From Pontibacter virosus (GTDB lineage Bacteria > Bacteroidota > Bacteroidia > Cytophagales > Hymenobacteraceae), in contig NZ_QEKI01000002.1 in assembly GCF_003096355.1 (NCBI RefSeq), forward strand, positions 1-64,000: a DNA stretch of 64,000 nucleotides, in the 5' to 3' direction. The notes below the pieces were generated by a model that saw nothing but the letters and a program-made list of their open reading frames with translations, did no database searches and had not been told where the DNA came from. The translations under genes were made by a program, and so were the position numbers. Positions within the stretch are counted from its first letter, which is position 1; the number at the start of each line of letters is the position of its first letter. Positions 52,255-59,519 of the stretch are shown in pieces.

Positions 52255-53148
52255 ATGGAGCTACAGCAGATCAAGTATTTCCTGGCACTGGCCCGGGAGC
52301 TGCACTTCTGGAACACGGCCGAGCGTATGTTCATCACACAGTCTGCCCTTAGCCGGCAGATCAAAGCGCTGGAAAATGAACTGGGCGTGCTGCTTTTCGA
52401 GCGAAACAAGCGGAGTGTGAAGCTGACTGAAGCGGGTGCCTTTCTGCGGGACCAGTGGACGCCGCTGCTCGATGAGATAAACCGGGTGCACCTGCAGGCG
52501 CGCAAAATACATGAGGGAGCATTCGGCACCGTCCGGATCGGCTATCCGGGTTCTATCGCCTATGGCTTCATGCCCGACCTGATTACCAGCATTTCCAAAG
52601 CCCTGCCCGAACTCAAAGTGGACCTGGTGGAGCCGACCGACATTAGCTTTGAGCAGCTGCTGCTCAACTACCAGATGGACATGGCCTTCCGGCGCGACCC
52701 TGCCGAAAATCCCGCCCTGCAGTCGGAGTTCCTTTACTCGGAGCCTTATGCGCTTGTCGTGCCGCAAAGCCACCGCCTCACCGAAGCGAACTTCACAGGT
52801 ATGCATGACCTGGAAAATGACAAGTTCATCTTATCGAACTTGGCGCAAACAACCTATTATACCGCAGGCCTTCGCCAGATCTTCGAGGATTACCGCATCA
52901 CGCCGGACGTGCGCATCGAAACCGACTTCGGAGGCATGGTGCTGGGCCTGGTGTCCAAAGGACTGGGCGTTACGATTCTGCCCTACTCTTACTCGTTCAG
53001 CGCCTTGCCCAACGTGCGCTTCATTACGCTGCCCTACAGAACGAACCTCTATGTAACCTGGCGGAGAAGCGATAACAGCCCCGTGCTCAAGAACATCCTG
53101 AAGCTAGTAACGGAAGTCGCCAACCACTACACAATAGAACGAAGCTAA
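52255..53148 (+). CDS. LysR-family transcriptional regulator
   Basis: 297 aa. The N-terminal winged helix (residues 1-60, with FITQSALSRQIKALENELG) is followed by a periplasmic-binding-protein-like effector domain (~90-295). It is divergent from the CBU_0592-like gene and ends 137 bp before the iron-locus start. LysR regulators usually act on the divergent neighbour, so the small membrane protein is the first candidate target; the TonB locus is a second. Confidence 0.93.
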   Translation: MELQQIKYFLALARELHFWNTAERMFITQSALSRQIKALENELGVLLFERNKRSVKLTEAGAFLRDQWTPLLDEINRVHLQARKIHEGAFGTVRIGYPGSIAYGFMPDLITSISKALPELKVDLVEPTDISFEQLLLNYQMDMAFRRDPAENPALQSEFLYSEPYALVVPQSHRLTEANFTGMHDLENDKFILSNLAQTTYYTAGLRQIFEDYRITPDVRIETDFGGMVLGLVSKGLGVTILPYSYSFSALPNVRFITLPYRTNLYVTWRRSDNSPVLKNILKLVTEVANHYTIERS

Positions 53149-53197
53149 ATGCCGAAGCTTTGCTTACCTAAAATTTAGTTATGCTTTCAGGCCGTTC

Positions 53198-53216
53198 ATT
53201 TAGAATTGGTCTAAAT
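53198..53216. promoter_or_regulatory. Metalloregulator-type operator, upstream copy
   Basis: ATTTAGAATTGGTCTAAAT is a perfect 7-5-7 inverted repeat just upstream of the -33 box. Its counterpart lies at 53256-53274. The pair brackets the promoter, as expected for a repressor. Confidence 0.75.
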
Positions 53217-53219
53217 AAT

Positions 53220-53250
53220 TTTGACTGTTAAGATTTCTGTCATAGCTTTG
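53220..53250 (+). promoter_or_regulatory. Promoter of the TonB receptor operon
   Basis: TTTG (53220-53223), exactly 19 bp, TAGCTTTG (53243-53250): full match to the Bacteroidota consensus, 36 bp before the TTG start. Confidence 0.85.
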
Positions 53251-53255
53251 CCTTA

Positions 53256-53274
53256 ATTTAAAATGATTCTAAAT
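53256..53274. promoter_or_regulatory. Metalloregulator-type operator, downstream copy
   Basis: ATTTAAAATGATTCTAAAT is the same 7-5-7 layout as 53198-53216 with one changed base in the left arm. It lies between the -7 box and the start codon. Confidence 0.7.
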
Positions 53275-53285
53275 AGCATCAGGCA

Positions 53286-55691
53286 TTGCAGCAGTTCATC
53301 AAAGTCATCGGGTCGTTTGTAAGCATGCTGGCACTCATGTGCCTGGATTATACGGCCTGGGCCCAGGAGGCAGATAGAGCCAGTGTGGTAGGGAAAGTGC
53401 AGACAGCTTCAGGCGAGGCCCTGACTGGTGTAAGCGTGGTGTTGCAGGAGGCAAAGCGCGGCACCGTGACCGATGCTGCAGGGCATTTCGAGTTGACGGG
53501 CCTTACCCCGGGCGACTATACCTTGCTGCTCAGCTTTATCGGCTTCGAAACGGAGCAAAGGAGCATCAGCCTCAAGGCTTCCCAAAAGCTGGAGGTAAAC
53601 GTAAGCCTGCGCGAAAAGTCTTTTGAGATGAAGGGCGTCGAGATCATAGGCAAGTCAGCTACCCGTGAGGTAAACGAGCAGCCTTATGCAGTGACCGCCA
53701 TCTCTACCAGAGAATTGCAAAACAGCACGTCTGACGCCAAAGAAGTGCTGAACAGGGTGTCGGGGGTGCGGGTAATGGAAGAAGGCGGCCTGGGCTCTAA
53801 CCTGAGCTTCACCCTCAACGGTTTTTCGGGCGATCAGGTAAAATTCTTCCTCGACGGCATCCCGATGGACAACTTCGGTTCTTCGCTTCAGATGAGCGAC
53901 ATACCTGTCAACACCATCGACCGGATTGAGGTATACAAAGGTGTGGTACCGGTATGGCTGGGCACCGATGCACTGGGTGGCGCCGTGAACATCATCACCA
54001 ACCGCAAAGCCAATTTCCTGGACGCCTCCTACTCCATCGGTTCTTTTAACACGCACCGCCTGTCGCTGAACGGTGCCTATACTAATCCGGCTAACGGCTA
54101 TACCTTCCGGGGCAATGTAAACTACAACTACTCTGATAACAACTACCGGGTACTGGTTCCGATTAAAGAAGGCAGCAACATCATCGACACAACTGAGGTG
54201 GAGCGCTTCCATGACCGCTACCGCTCCGCTACAGTAAAGCTGGAAACAGGCTGGGTAAATAAAAAGTATGCTGACAATCTGCTTTTTGGGGTAATCGCCT
54301 CTGGCAACGACAAGCAGGTGCAGACGGGCGCGACCATGAACAGTGTGTATGGCGGCATTATCCGAAACAGCCAGTCCGTGGTGCCTACCCTCAGGTATAG
54401 CAAAGACAACTTCTTACTCGAAGGCCTGAACGTCAGCCTGTACAGCGCCTACAACATCACCAAAAGCGAGGTAATCGATACCCTGCGTGGCGTGACATAC
54501 AACTGGCTGGGCGAGGCCACTTACACGCCGGGCTCCAATAACGGGGAACTGAGGCGCACCTATACCACCTTCGACGACAACGATTTCAACAGCCAGCTGA
54601 ATGCTGGCTACGTCCTTAGTCCGATGCACTCGTTGGCGTTTAACTATGCCCTGTCGTTTTTTCGCCGTGAGACCTTCGATGCCGAGAACCCGGACCGGAT
54701 CGAGAATCAGTTTCCGAGGTCACTCAACAAGCAGGTGCTGGGACTTGCCTATAAGTTTGACCCTACTGAAAGATGGAGCACCACGCTTTTCAGCAAGTTC
54801 TATCTCCTGCACGCTAAAACAAGCAAAGAGTACGACTTTGCACTCGAAACACAACGCATTGAAGCGCTGGAGACCAGTAAGAATAATTTTGGCTACGGCC
54901 TGGCGACTACCTATTTCCTGCTCCCGGACCTGCAGCTGAAGGCCTCCTACGAGCGCACTAACCGCATGCCCTGGGCCACCGAAGTCTTTGGAGACGGCCT
55001 CTTTATCTTGCCAAACCCCGACCTGGGACCGGAACAGAGCAACAACTTCAATGCCGGGGCAGCTTATGGTTTCAAGCTAGGCAACGACCACCAGTTTAAC
55101 CTGGAGAGCAGTTTCATTTACCGGGATGCAGAAGACCTTATTTACCAGGTGGTAAGGGTTGCCACTCCGGAGACCTACTACGACAACCTGAGCCAAACGC
55201 GAACGCTGGGCGTGGAAGGCAGCCTGAAGTACCAATGGCGCGACATGCTGCGGCTGGGCGGGAACTTCACCTTCCAGGATATTACCGATCAGGCTGATGT
55301 CATTTACAATGAGTCCTACACCAACTCCGGCTATCAGCGCAACTTCCAGAAAGGCTTCCGACTGCCCAACATCCCTTACATGTTCGGTAACGCGAATGCC
55401 GGCCTTACCTTCCGCAATGTAGTTCTGCCGGAGTCTGTCTGGAACCTCAACTACTATTACAACTATGTGGAGCAGTACTTCCTGAGTTGGGCAGAGCTGG
55501 GCTCCCGGGATACTAAGAAAGTGATCCCCACACAGTCTTCGCATAACCTGGAGCTTTCCGCCGGTTTCCGCGAGGGCAAGTACAACTTCGCGATAGAGTG
55601 CAGAAACCTGACTGACGCCATGCTTTACGATAAATACTATCTGCAGAAGCCCGGCCGCGCCTTTTACCTGAAATTTCGATACGTTCTTTAA
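53286..55691 (+). CDS. TonB-dependent receptor, probable iron-compound uptake
   Basis: 801 aa. The signal peptide ends near residue 26 (AWAQ). A CarboxypepD_reg-like domain (~33-115, VVGKVQTASGEALTGVSVVL) precedes the plug (~130-235, LNGFSGDQVKFFLDGIPMDNF, GVVPVWLGTDALGGAVNII) and a 22-strand barrel ending in FYLKFRYVL. The only start with the promoter in place is TTG at 53286 (a stop lies four codons before); an ATG 13 codons later would cut the signal. It is the first gene of an operon with a DUF4374 lipoprotein and a PepSY protein. That set is typical of siderophore or haem uptake. The operator pair supports iron control. Confidence 0.9.
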   Translation: MQQFIKVIGSFVSMLALMCLDYTAWAQEADRASVVGKVQTASGEALTGVSVVLQEAKRGTVTDAAGHFELTGLTPGDYTLLLSFIGFETEQRSISLKASQKLEVNVSLREKSFEMKGVEIIGKSATREVNEQPYAVTAISTRELQNSTSDAKEVLNRVSGVRVMEEGGLGSNLSFTLNGFSGDQVKFFLDGIPMDNFGSSLQMSDIPVNTIDRIEVYKGVVPVWLGTDALGGAVNIITNRKANFLDASYSIGSFNTHRLSLNGAYTNPANGYTFRGNVNYNYSDNNYRVLVPIKEGSNIIDTTEVERFHDRYRSATVKLETGWVNKKYADNLLFGVIASGNDKQVQTGATMNSVYGGIIRNSQSVVPTLRYSKDNFLLEGLNVSLYSAYNITKSEVIDTLRGVTYNWLGEATYTPGSNNGELRRTYTTFDDNDFNSQLNAGYVLSPMHSLAFNYALSFFRRETFDAENPDRIENQFPRSLNKQVLGLAYKFDPTERWSTTLFSKFYLLHAKTSKEYDFALETQRIEALETSKNNFGYGLATTYFLLPDLQLKASYERTNRMPWATEVFGDGLFILPNPDLGPEQSNNFNAGAAYGFKLGNDHQFNLESSFIYRDAEDLIYQVVRVATPETYYDNLSQTRTLGVEGSLKYQWRDMLRLGGNFTFQDITDQADVIYNESYTNSGYQRNFQKGFRLPNIPYMFGNANAGLTFRNVVLPESVWNLNYYYNYVEQYFLSWAELGSRDTKKVIPTQSSHNLELSAGFREGKYNFAIECRNLTDAMLYDKYYLQKPGRAFYLKFRYVL

Positions 55692-55717
55692 CTATAAATT
55701 AAATTCAAGCAACTCAT

Positions 55718-56935
55718 ATGTTCTCAATGAAACACACCAGCAAGCTGGCATTACCTGTCCTGAGCCTCTGCTCAGCCCTACTGTTTACCTCCTGTGACAG
55801 CAAAGAAGACAACCCGACACCAGACGCTGACAGCTCTTTTGTGGTGTCACTCGCCATTCAGGGGAGCGATGGCGGCTTTACGTACTACACCGTTCCATTC
55901 CGCGATGTGATGAGCGGTAGCCTGTCAGCCAAAGGAAAAGGAATAGAGCAGCCCGGTTACTTTGACTTCACACAGATCGACAATACCATATACAGCATCG
56001 GTGGTCTGGATGACGTGAACGTGGTAGGCATCTCTAAAACCGAGACGGGCGAGCTGAAGCAGGTTGGCAACGTTTCTTTCCCAAACAGCCTTTCTGACAT
56101 CGTGAAGGCTGATGACAGCAAGCTGGTGGCCCTCGAAATGGCCTCAACTTCTGACATGGTGAAGTTCCATACCATCAACAGTGGAACCGTATCGGTGAGC
56201 AGCACCAAACAGCACCGCGTGTCTGATATCACCAACCTGTCGGCTCCGTCTTATTCCGGCATGACCATCAGCGGCAACCACCTATACCTGAGCTACTACA
56301 TCAGCGACCCAAACACGTTTGCAACACCGCACACGGACAAGGCCCAGATAGCAGTATATTCTTACCCGGGACTGGAATTCCAGAAAGTGATCGAGGATAA
56401 CCGCACCGGCCCGATCGGCGGTTTCAACACCAAGTCAGGCCTGATCAAAGACGAGCGCGGCGATGTGTACGCCCTGTCGCACTCCAACCCGGCGAACGGC
56501 TACAGCCAAACTACCAACAAAGGAGGCATTCTGCGCATCAAGAGCGGCGAGACGATCTTCGATCAGAGTTATTTCTTTGATGTAGAGCAGGTAACCGGCG
56601 GCAAAAACATTGCGCACCTGAAATACCTGGGCAATGGAAAAGCGCTGGCAGAAGTAAACTCAGCTGACAACAGCCAGCAGGCCAGATGGTCGGACGGCCC
56701 TCTGAGGACAGCGATCATCGACCTGAACAGCAAAACGGTAACGTACATCAACGGACTGCCTGAGCACGCAGGTAACGGACGCCGCCTGGCAGCCGTGCAG
56801 GACGGCAAATATGTGTACATGGCCATACCGGAAGGCGACGGCATCTTTGTATACAGAATAGACACCGAAACCAACACCGCAACCAAAGGAGCTGAAGTAG
56901 AGGCCAACTTTGTGGCAGGCATCTCCAAGCTTTAA
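55718..56935 (+). CDS. DUF4374-family lipoprotein of the iron locus
   Basis: 405 aa, or 402 from the second ATG. The lipobox FTSC gives Cys26. The mature part is a beta-rich, probably beta-propeller fold (FTYYTVPFRDVMSGSLSAKG, IYSIGGLDDVNVVG) matching DUF4374, a family found beside TonB receptors and PepSY proteins in Bacteroidota. It probably sits in the outer membrane and helps bind the ligand. It starts 26 bp after the receptor. Confidence 0.88.
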   Translation: MFSMKHTSKLALPVLSLCSALLFTSCDSKEDNPTPDADSSFVVSLAIQGSDGGFTYYTVPFRDVMSGSLSAKGKGIEQPGYFDFTQIDNTIYSIGGLDDVNVVGISKTETGELKQVGNVSFPNSLSDIVKADDSKLVALEMASTSDMVKFHTINSGTVSVSSTKQHRVSDITNLSAPSYSGMTISGNHLYLSYYISDPNTFATPHTDKAQIAVYSYPGLEFQKVIEDNRTGPIGGFNTKSGLIKDERGDVYALSHSNPANGYSQTTNKGGILRIKSGETIFDQSYFFDVEQVTGGKNIAHLKYLGNGKALAEVNSADNSQQARWSDGPLRTAIIDLNSKTVTYINGLPEHAGNGRRLAAVQDGKYVYMAIPEGDGIFVYRIDTETNTATKGAEVEANFVAGISKL

Positions 56936-56953
56936 TTTATACCTGATTATCCT

Positions 56954-56984
56954 GCCCGCTCCAACAGCCTCTGTTGGAGCGGGC
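56954..56984 (+). terminator. Strong hairpin inside the iron operon
   Basis: GCCCGCTCCAACAG (56954-56967) pairs perfectly with 56971-56984 around CCT. It lies between the DUF4374 and PepSY genes, with TTCTCTTT rather than a T-run following, so it may weaken rather than stop transcription or shield the upstream mRNA. Confidence 0.6.
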
Positions 56985-57010
56985 AATTCTCTTTAAGTAC
57001 CCCGATTAAG

Positions 57011-58234
57011 ATGAAAAGCAGTAAAAACAGCAGCAAAAGCACATTCAGACGAATTAATGACTGGCTACATCTTTGGATGGGCCTTGCTTCTGGCATTGTG
57101 GTGTTCATTGTAAGCATCACGGGGTGTATCTATGTTTTTCAGCAGGATATAAAAGACGCTCTGGAGCCCTGGCGCTTTGTGGAGGCCCAAAACAAACCCT
57201 TTGTACCGCCCAGCCAGTTGCTGGACACGGCCCAGGCCTACATGCCCGGCCAAAAGCCAACCGGCCTTACCTACAGCAACAAAGAAGGCGCAGCGGCTGT
57301 CGGCTACATGGGTAGCAATGGGGAGGAAGACTTTACAGCTATCTTCATTAACCCCTACACCGGGGAGTTTTTACAGAAGCAAACGGAGGGGAAAGGCGAA
57401 TTTGACTTCTTTCACTTTATCATAGACGGACACCGGGCCTTGTGGCTGCCTTACGAAATCGGTCGCCCGGTAGTAGGTATAGCCACGCTGATTTTTGTGC
57501 TGCTGCTGTTTTCAGGGCTGGTGATGTGGTGGCCTAAGAAGTGGAACAAGTCCGGAATCGACAAGAGCTTCAAGATCAAATGGAACGGCAAGTTTAAGCG
57601 GGTGAACTACGATCTGCATAATGTGGTGGGATTTTATAGTCTGGTCCTGGCTTTCGTGCTGGCCGTAACCGGCTTGGTCTGGAGCTTTGAGTGGTTTGGA
57701 AACGGTTTGTACTACCTCACCTCAGGCGGTGAAGAGAAACCCGGACACCACCACCCGCACTCCGATGTTACCAAGGCAGGTATGTTTGCCGATGATACCG
57801 TTTCGATGCTCGACAAAGCCTGGTACAAGACGCTGGCCCTGGAGCCGGACGCACAGGGTTGGTACATGACACCGATTCTGGAAGACGAAGAAGATGCGAT
57901 AGAGCTCACCGCTTACCAGGATTTCGGCTCGTGGTACAATCGCAACGAATATTACTACGACCAGCATACGTTGGAGCTATACCGCGTGCAGGGCGACAGG
58001 TACTCAGAGGCCAGTCTGGCAGACCAACTGGTAATGCTGAACTACGACATGCACGTGGGCATTGTGTGGGGTATGCCGGGTAAGATCCTGGCCTTCTTCA
58101 TCAGCCTGATCTGCGCCAGCCTCCCGATCACCGGTTTTATGGTGTGGTGGAATAAAAAGAAAAAGCCGAAGAAGAAGAACATTTTAGTTGAGGGTCAACA
58201 GAAGAAAGGGTTCATCAAAACTGCCAAAGCTTAA
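57011..58234 (+). CDS. PepSY-associated membrane protein, probable ferric-complex reductase partner
   Basis: 407 aa with four membrane helices (~20-42, ~155-178, ~212-232, ~350-380). The PepSY_TM pattern is clear: INDWLHLWMGLASGIVVFIV, SITGCIYVFQQD, HRALWLP and KRVNYDLHNVVGFYS. Conserved His in the helices (LHLWMG, DLHNV) can bind haem. The family reduces or assists release of iron from siderophores in the periplasm. It is third in the iron operon. Confidence 0.9.
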   Translation: MKSSKNSSKSTFRRINDWLHLWMGLASGIVVFIVSITGCIYVFQQDIKDALEPWRFVEAQNKPFVPPSQLLDTAQAYMPGQKPTGLTYSNKEGAAAVGYMGSNGEEDFTAIFINPYTGEFLQKQTEGKGEFDFFHFIIDGHRALWLPYEIGRPVVGIATLIFVLLLFSGLVMWWPKKWNKSGIDKSFKIKWNGKFKRVNYDLHNVVGFYSLVLAFVLAVTGLVWSFEWFGNGLYYLTSGGEEKPGHHHPHSDVTKAGMFADDTVSMLDKAWYKTLALEPDAQGWYMTPILEDEEDAIELTAYQDFGSWYNRNEYYYDQHTLELYRVQGDRYSEASLADQLVMLNYDMHVGIVWGMPGKILAFFISLICASLPITGFMVWWNKKKKPKKKNILVEGQQKKGFIKTAKA

Positions 58235-58257
58235 GCAGAATTACGGTACATCCTATA

Positions 58258-58298
58258 AACAGAAAAGGTCGCCTGAAACGAGGCGACCTTTTCTGTTT
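58258..58298. terminator. Terminator of the iron operon
   Basis: AACAGAAAAGGTCGCCT pairs with AGGCGACCTTTTCTGTT around GAAACG, at 58258-58298, followed by T-rich sequence; it also faces the convergent DUF808 gene. Confidence 0.9.
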
Positions 58299-58315
58299 CT
58301 GATGCATCAGGTATA

Positions 58316-59248
58316 TTAGTGGGCCACCTTTTCAGCTGGTTTGCTAAACATCCTTTTCCCTAGGTTGATCACCTGCGCGATGATAGCGCCGAGCAGCAAA
58401 CCACCCAGGGCCAGCACCAGCACTTTTACAAACCAGGCCAGGGCAGGTATATCAGCAAAAGGACCTTCAATCACCTCCAGCGGAAGGTGCAGGCCGTGTG
58501 CGATGATCTCGGCTCCCACCCACAGCATGGCCGCTGTGCCCACATACCCCAGTATCACTAGGAACGTAGGCATGGACTTCACAATGCCGCGCCCGATCTT
58601 TTGAGTGGTCGGATGAAATTTGTCCTGCGCCATGTGCACGCCAATGTCATCGGCTTTCACGATCAGGGCCACAAAGCCGTACACGGCTATGGTAATGAAA
58701 ACTGCTACCGTCATCAGCACCACGATCTGGTTCACCAGTGGGCTGCCGGCCACCGTGGCGTAGGCAATGGCCATGATCTCGGCCGAAAGTATAAAGTCTG
58801 TTCGCACGGCACTGCCCACCCGCTCTTTCTCCAGCTCCTCCGGGGTGATCACTGCCATTTCCTCGGTGGGTTCATCGGTCGGCTCGTGGCTTTTGCTGAA
58901 CATGGAGTGCACTTTTTCATAGCCCTCGAAGCACAGGTAGGCGCCTCCCAGCATAAGGAGATAAGGTATAACCGCTGGCGCAAAATAACCAAGCACCAGC
59001 GCGGCCGGCCCCAGAAAGATTGCTTTGTTGATCAGTGACTTTTTGGCGATCTGGTAGATGATGGAGAGTTCGCGTTTCGGGTCGAGGCCCACCACATACT
59101 TGGGCGTCACGGCCGTGTCGTCGATCACGATGCCGGACACCTTGCCGGTTGTTTTTGCCACCTGCGTGGGCACATCATCCAGGGTCGCCGCACTGACTTT
59201 CACCAGCGCCGCCACATCATCCAAAAGTGCGAGTAGTCCTGTCGCCAT
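58316..59248 (-). CDS. DUF808-family membrane protein
   Basis: 310 aa. The family pattern is complete: an N-terminal LLALLDDVAALVKVSAATLDD, the conserved VIDDTAVTPKYV and VVGLDPKRELSII, and about five membrane segments. The family (E. coli YedI) has no established function. Monocistronic. Confidence 0.9.
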   Translation of the reverse strand: MATGLLALLDDVAALVKVSAATLDDVPTQVAKTTGKVSGIVIDDTAVTPKYVVGLDPKRELSIIYQIAKKSLINKAIFLGPAALVLGYFAPAVIPYLLMLGGAYLCFEGYEKVHSMFSKSHEPTDEPTEEMAVITPEELEKERVGSAVRTDFILSAEIMAIAYATVAGSPLVNQIVVLMTVAVFITIAVYGFVALIVKADDIGVHMAQDKFHPTTQKIGRGIVKSMPTFLVILGYVGTAAMLWVGAEIIAHGLHLPLEVIEGPFADIPALAWFVKVLVLALGGLLLGAIIAQVINLGKRMFSKPAEKVAH

Positions 59249-59440
59249 TCGTTTTGTGTTAGTTTAGATTTTGTTTGTCCCACTTCTCTTTTTCAGACAA
59301 AGTGAAAACAGGGTTTAAATATAAAGAAATCGGATTGCAATCAAAGGTACTTAGTACGTTCAAAATTTTAAATGGGATGGTTTGGGTGTAGAACTCGAGG
59401 CTTTTGGAAGTTTAAGCTGCAGCACGTTCATTCCTTTATA

Positions 59441-59495
59441 ACATCAAATTAAAAATCCTGCAAAAGATAATTTTGCAGGATTTTTAATTTGATGT
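59441..59495 (-). terminator. Terminator of the large outer-membrane gene
   Basis: A perfect 25-bp inverted repeat (59441-59465 with 59471-59495, loop GATAA), containing AAAAATCCTGCAAAA. The T-run on the minus strand is TTTTTAATTTGATGT. It lies 25 bp after the gene ending at 59520. The rest of the gap 59249-59440 is AT-rich without features. Confidence 0.88.
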
Positions 59496-59519
59496 TTTAG
59501 CTGGAGATTGCTATTTACC

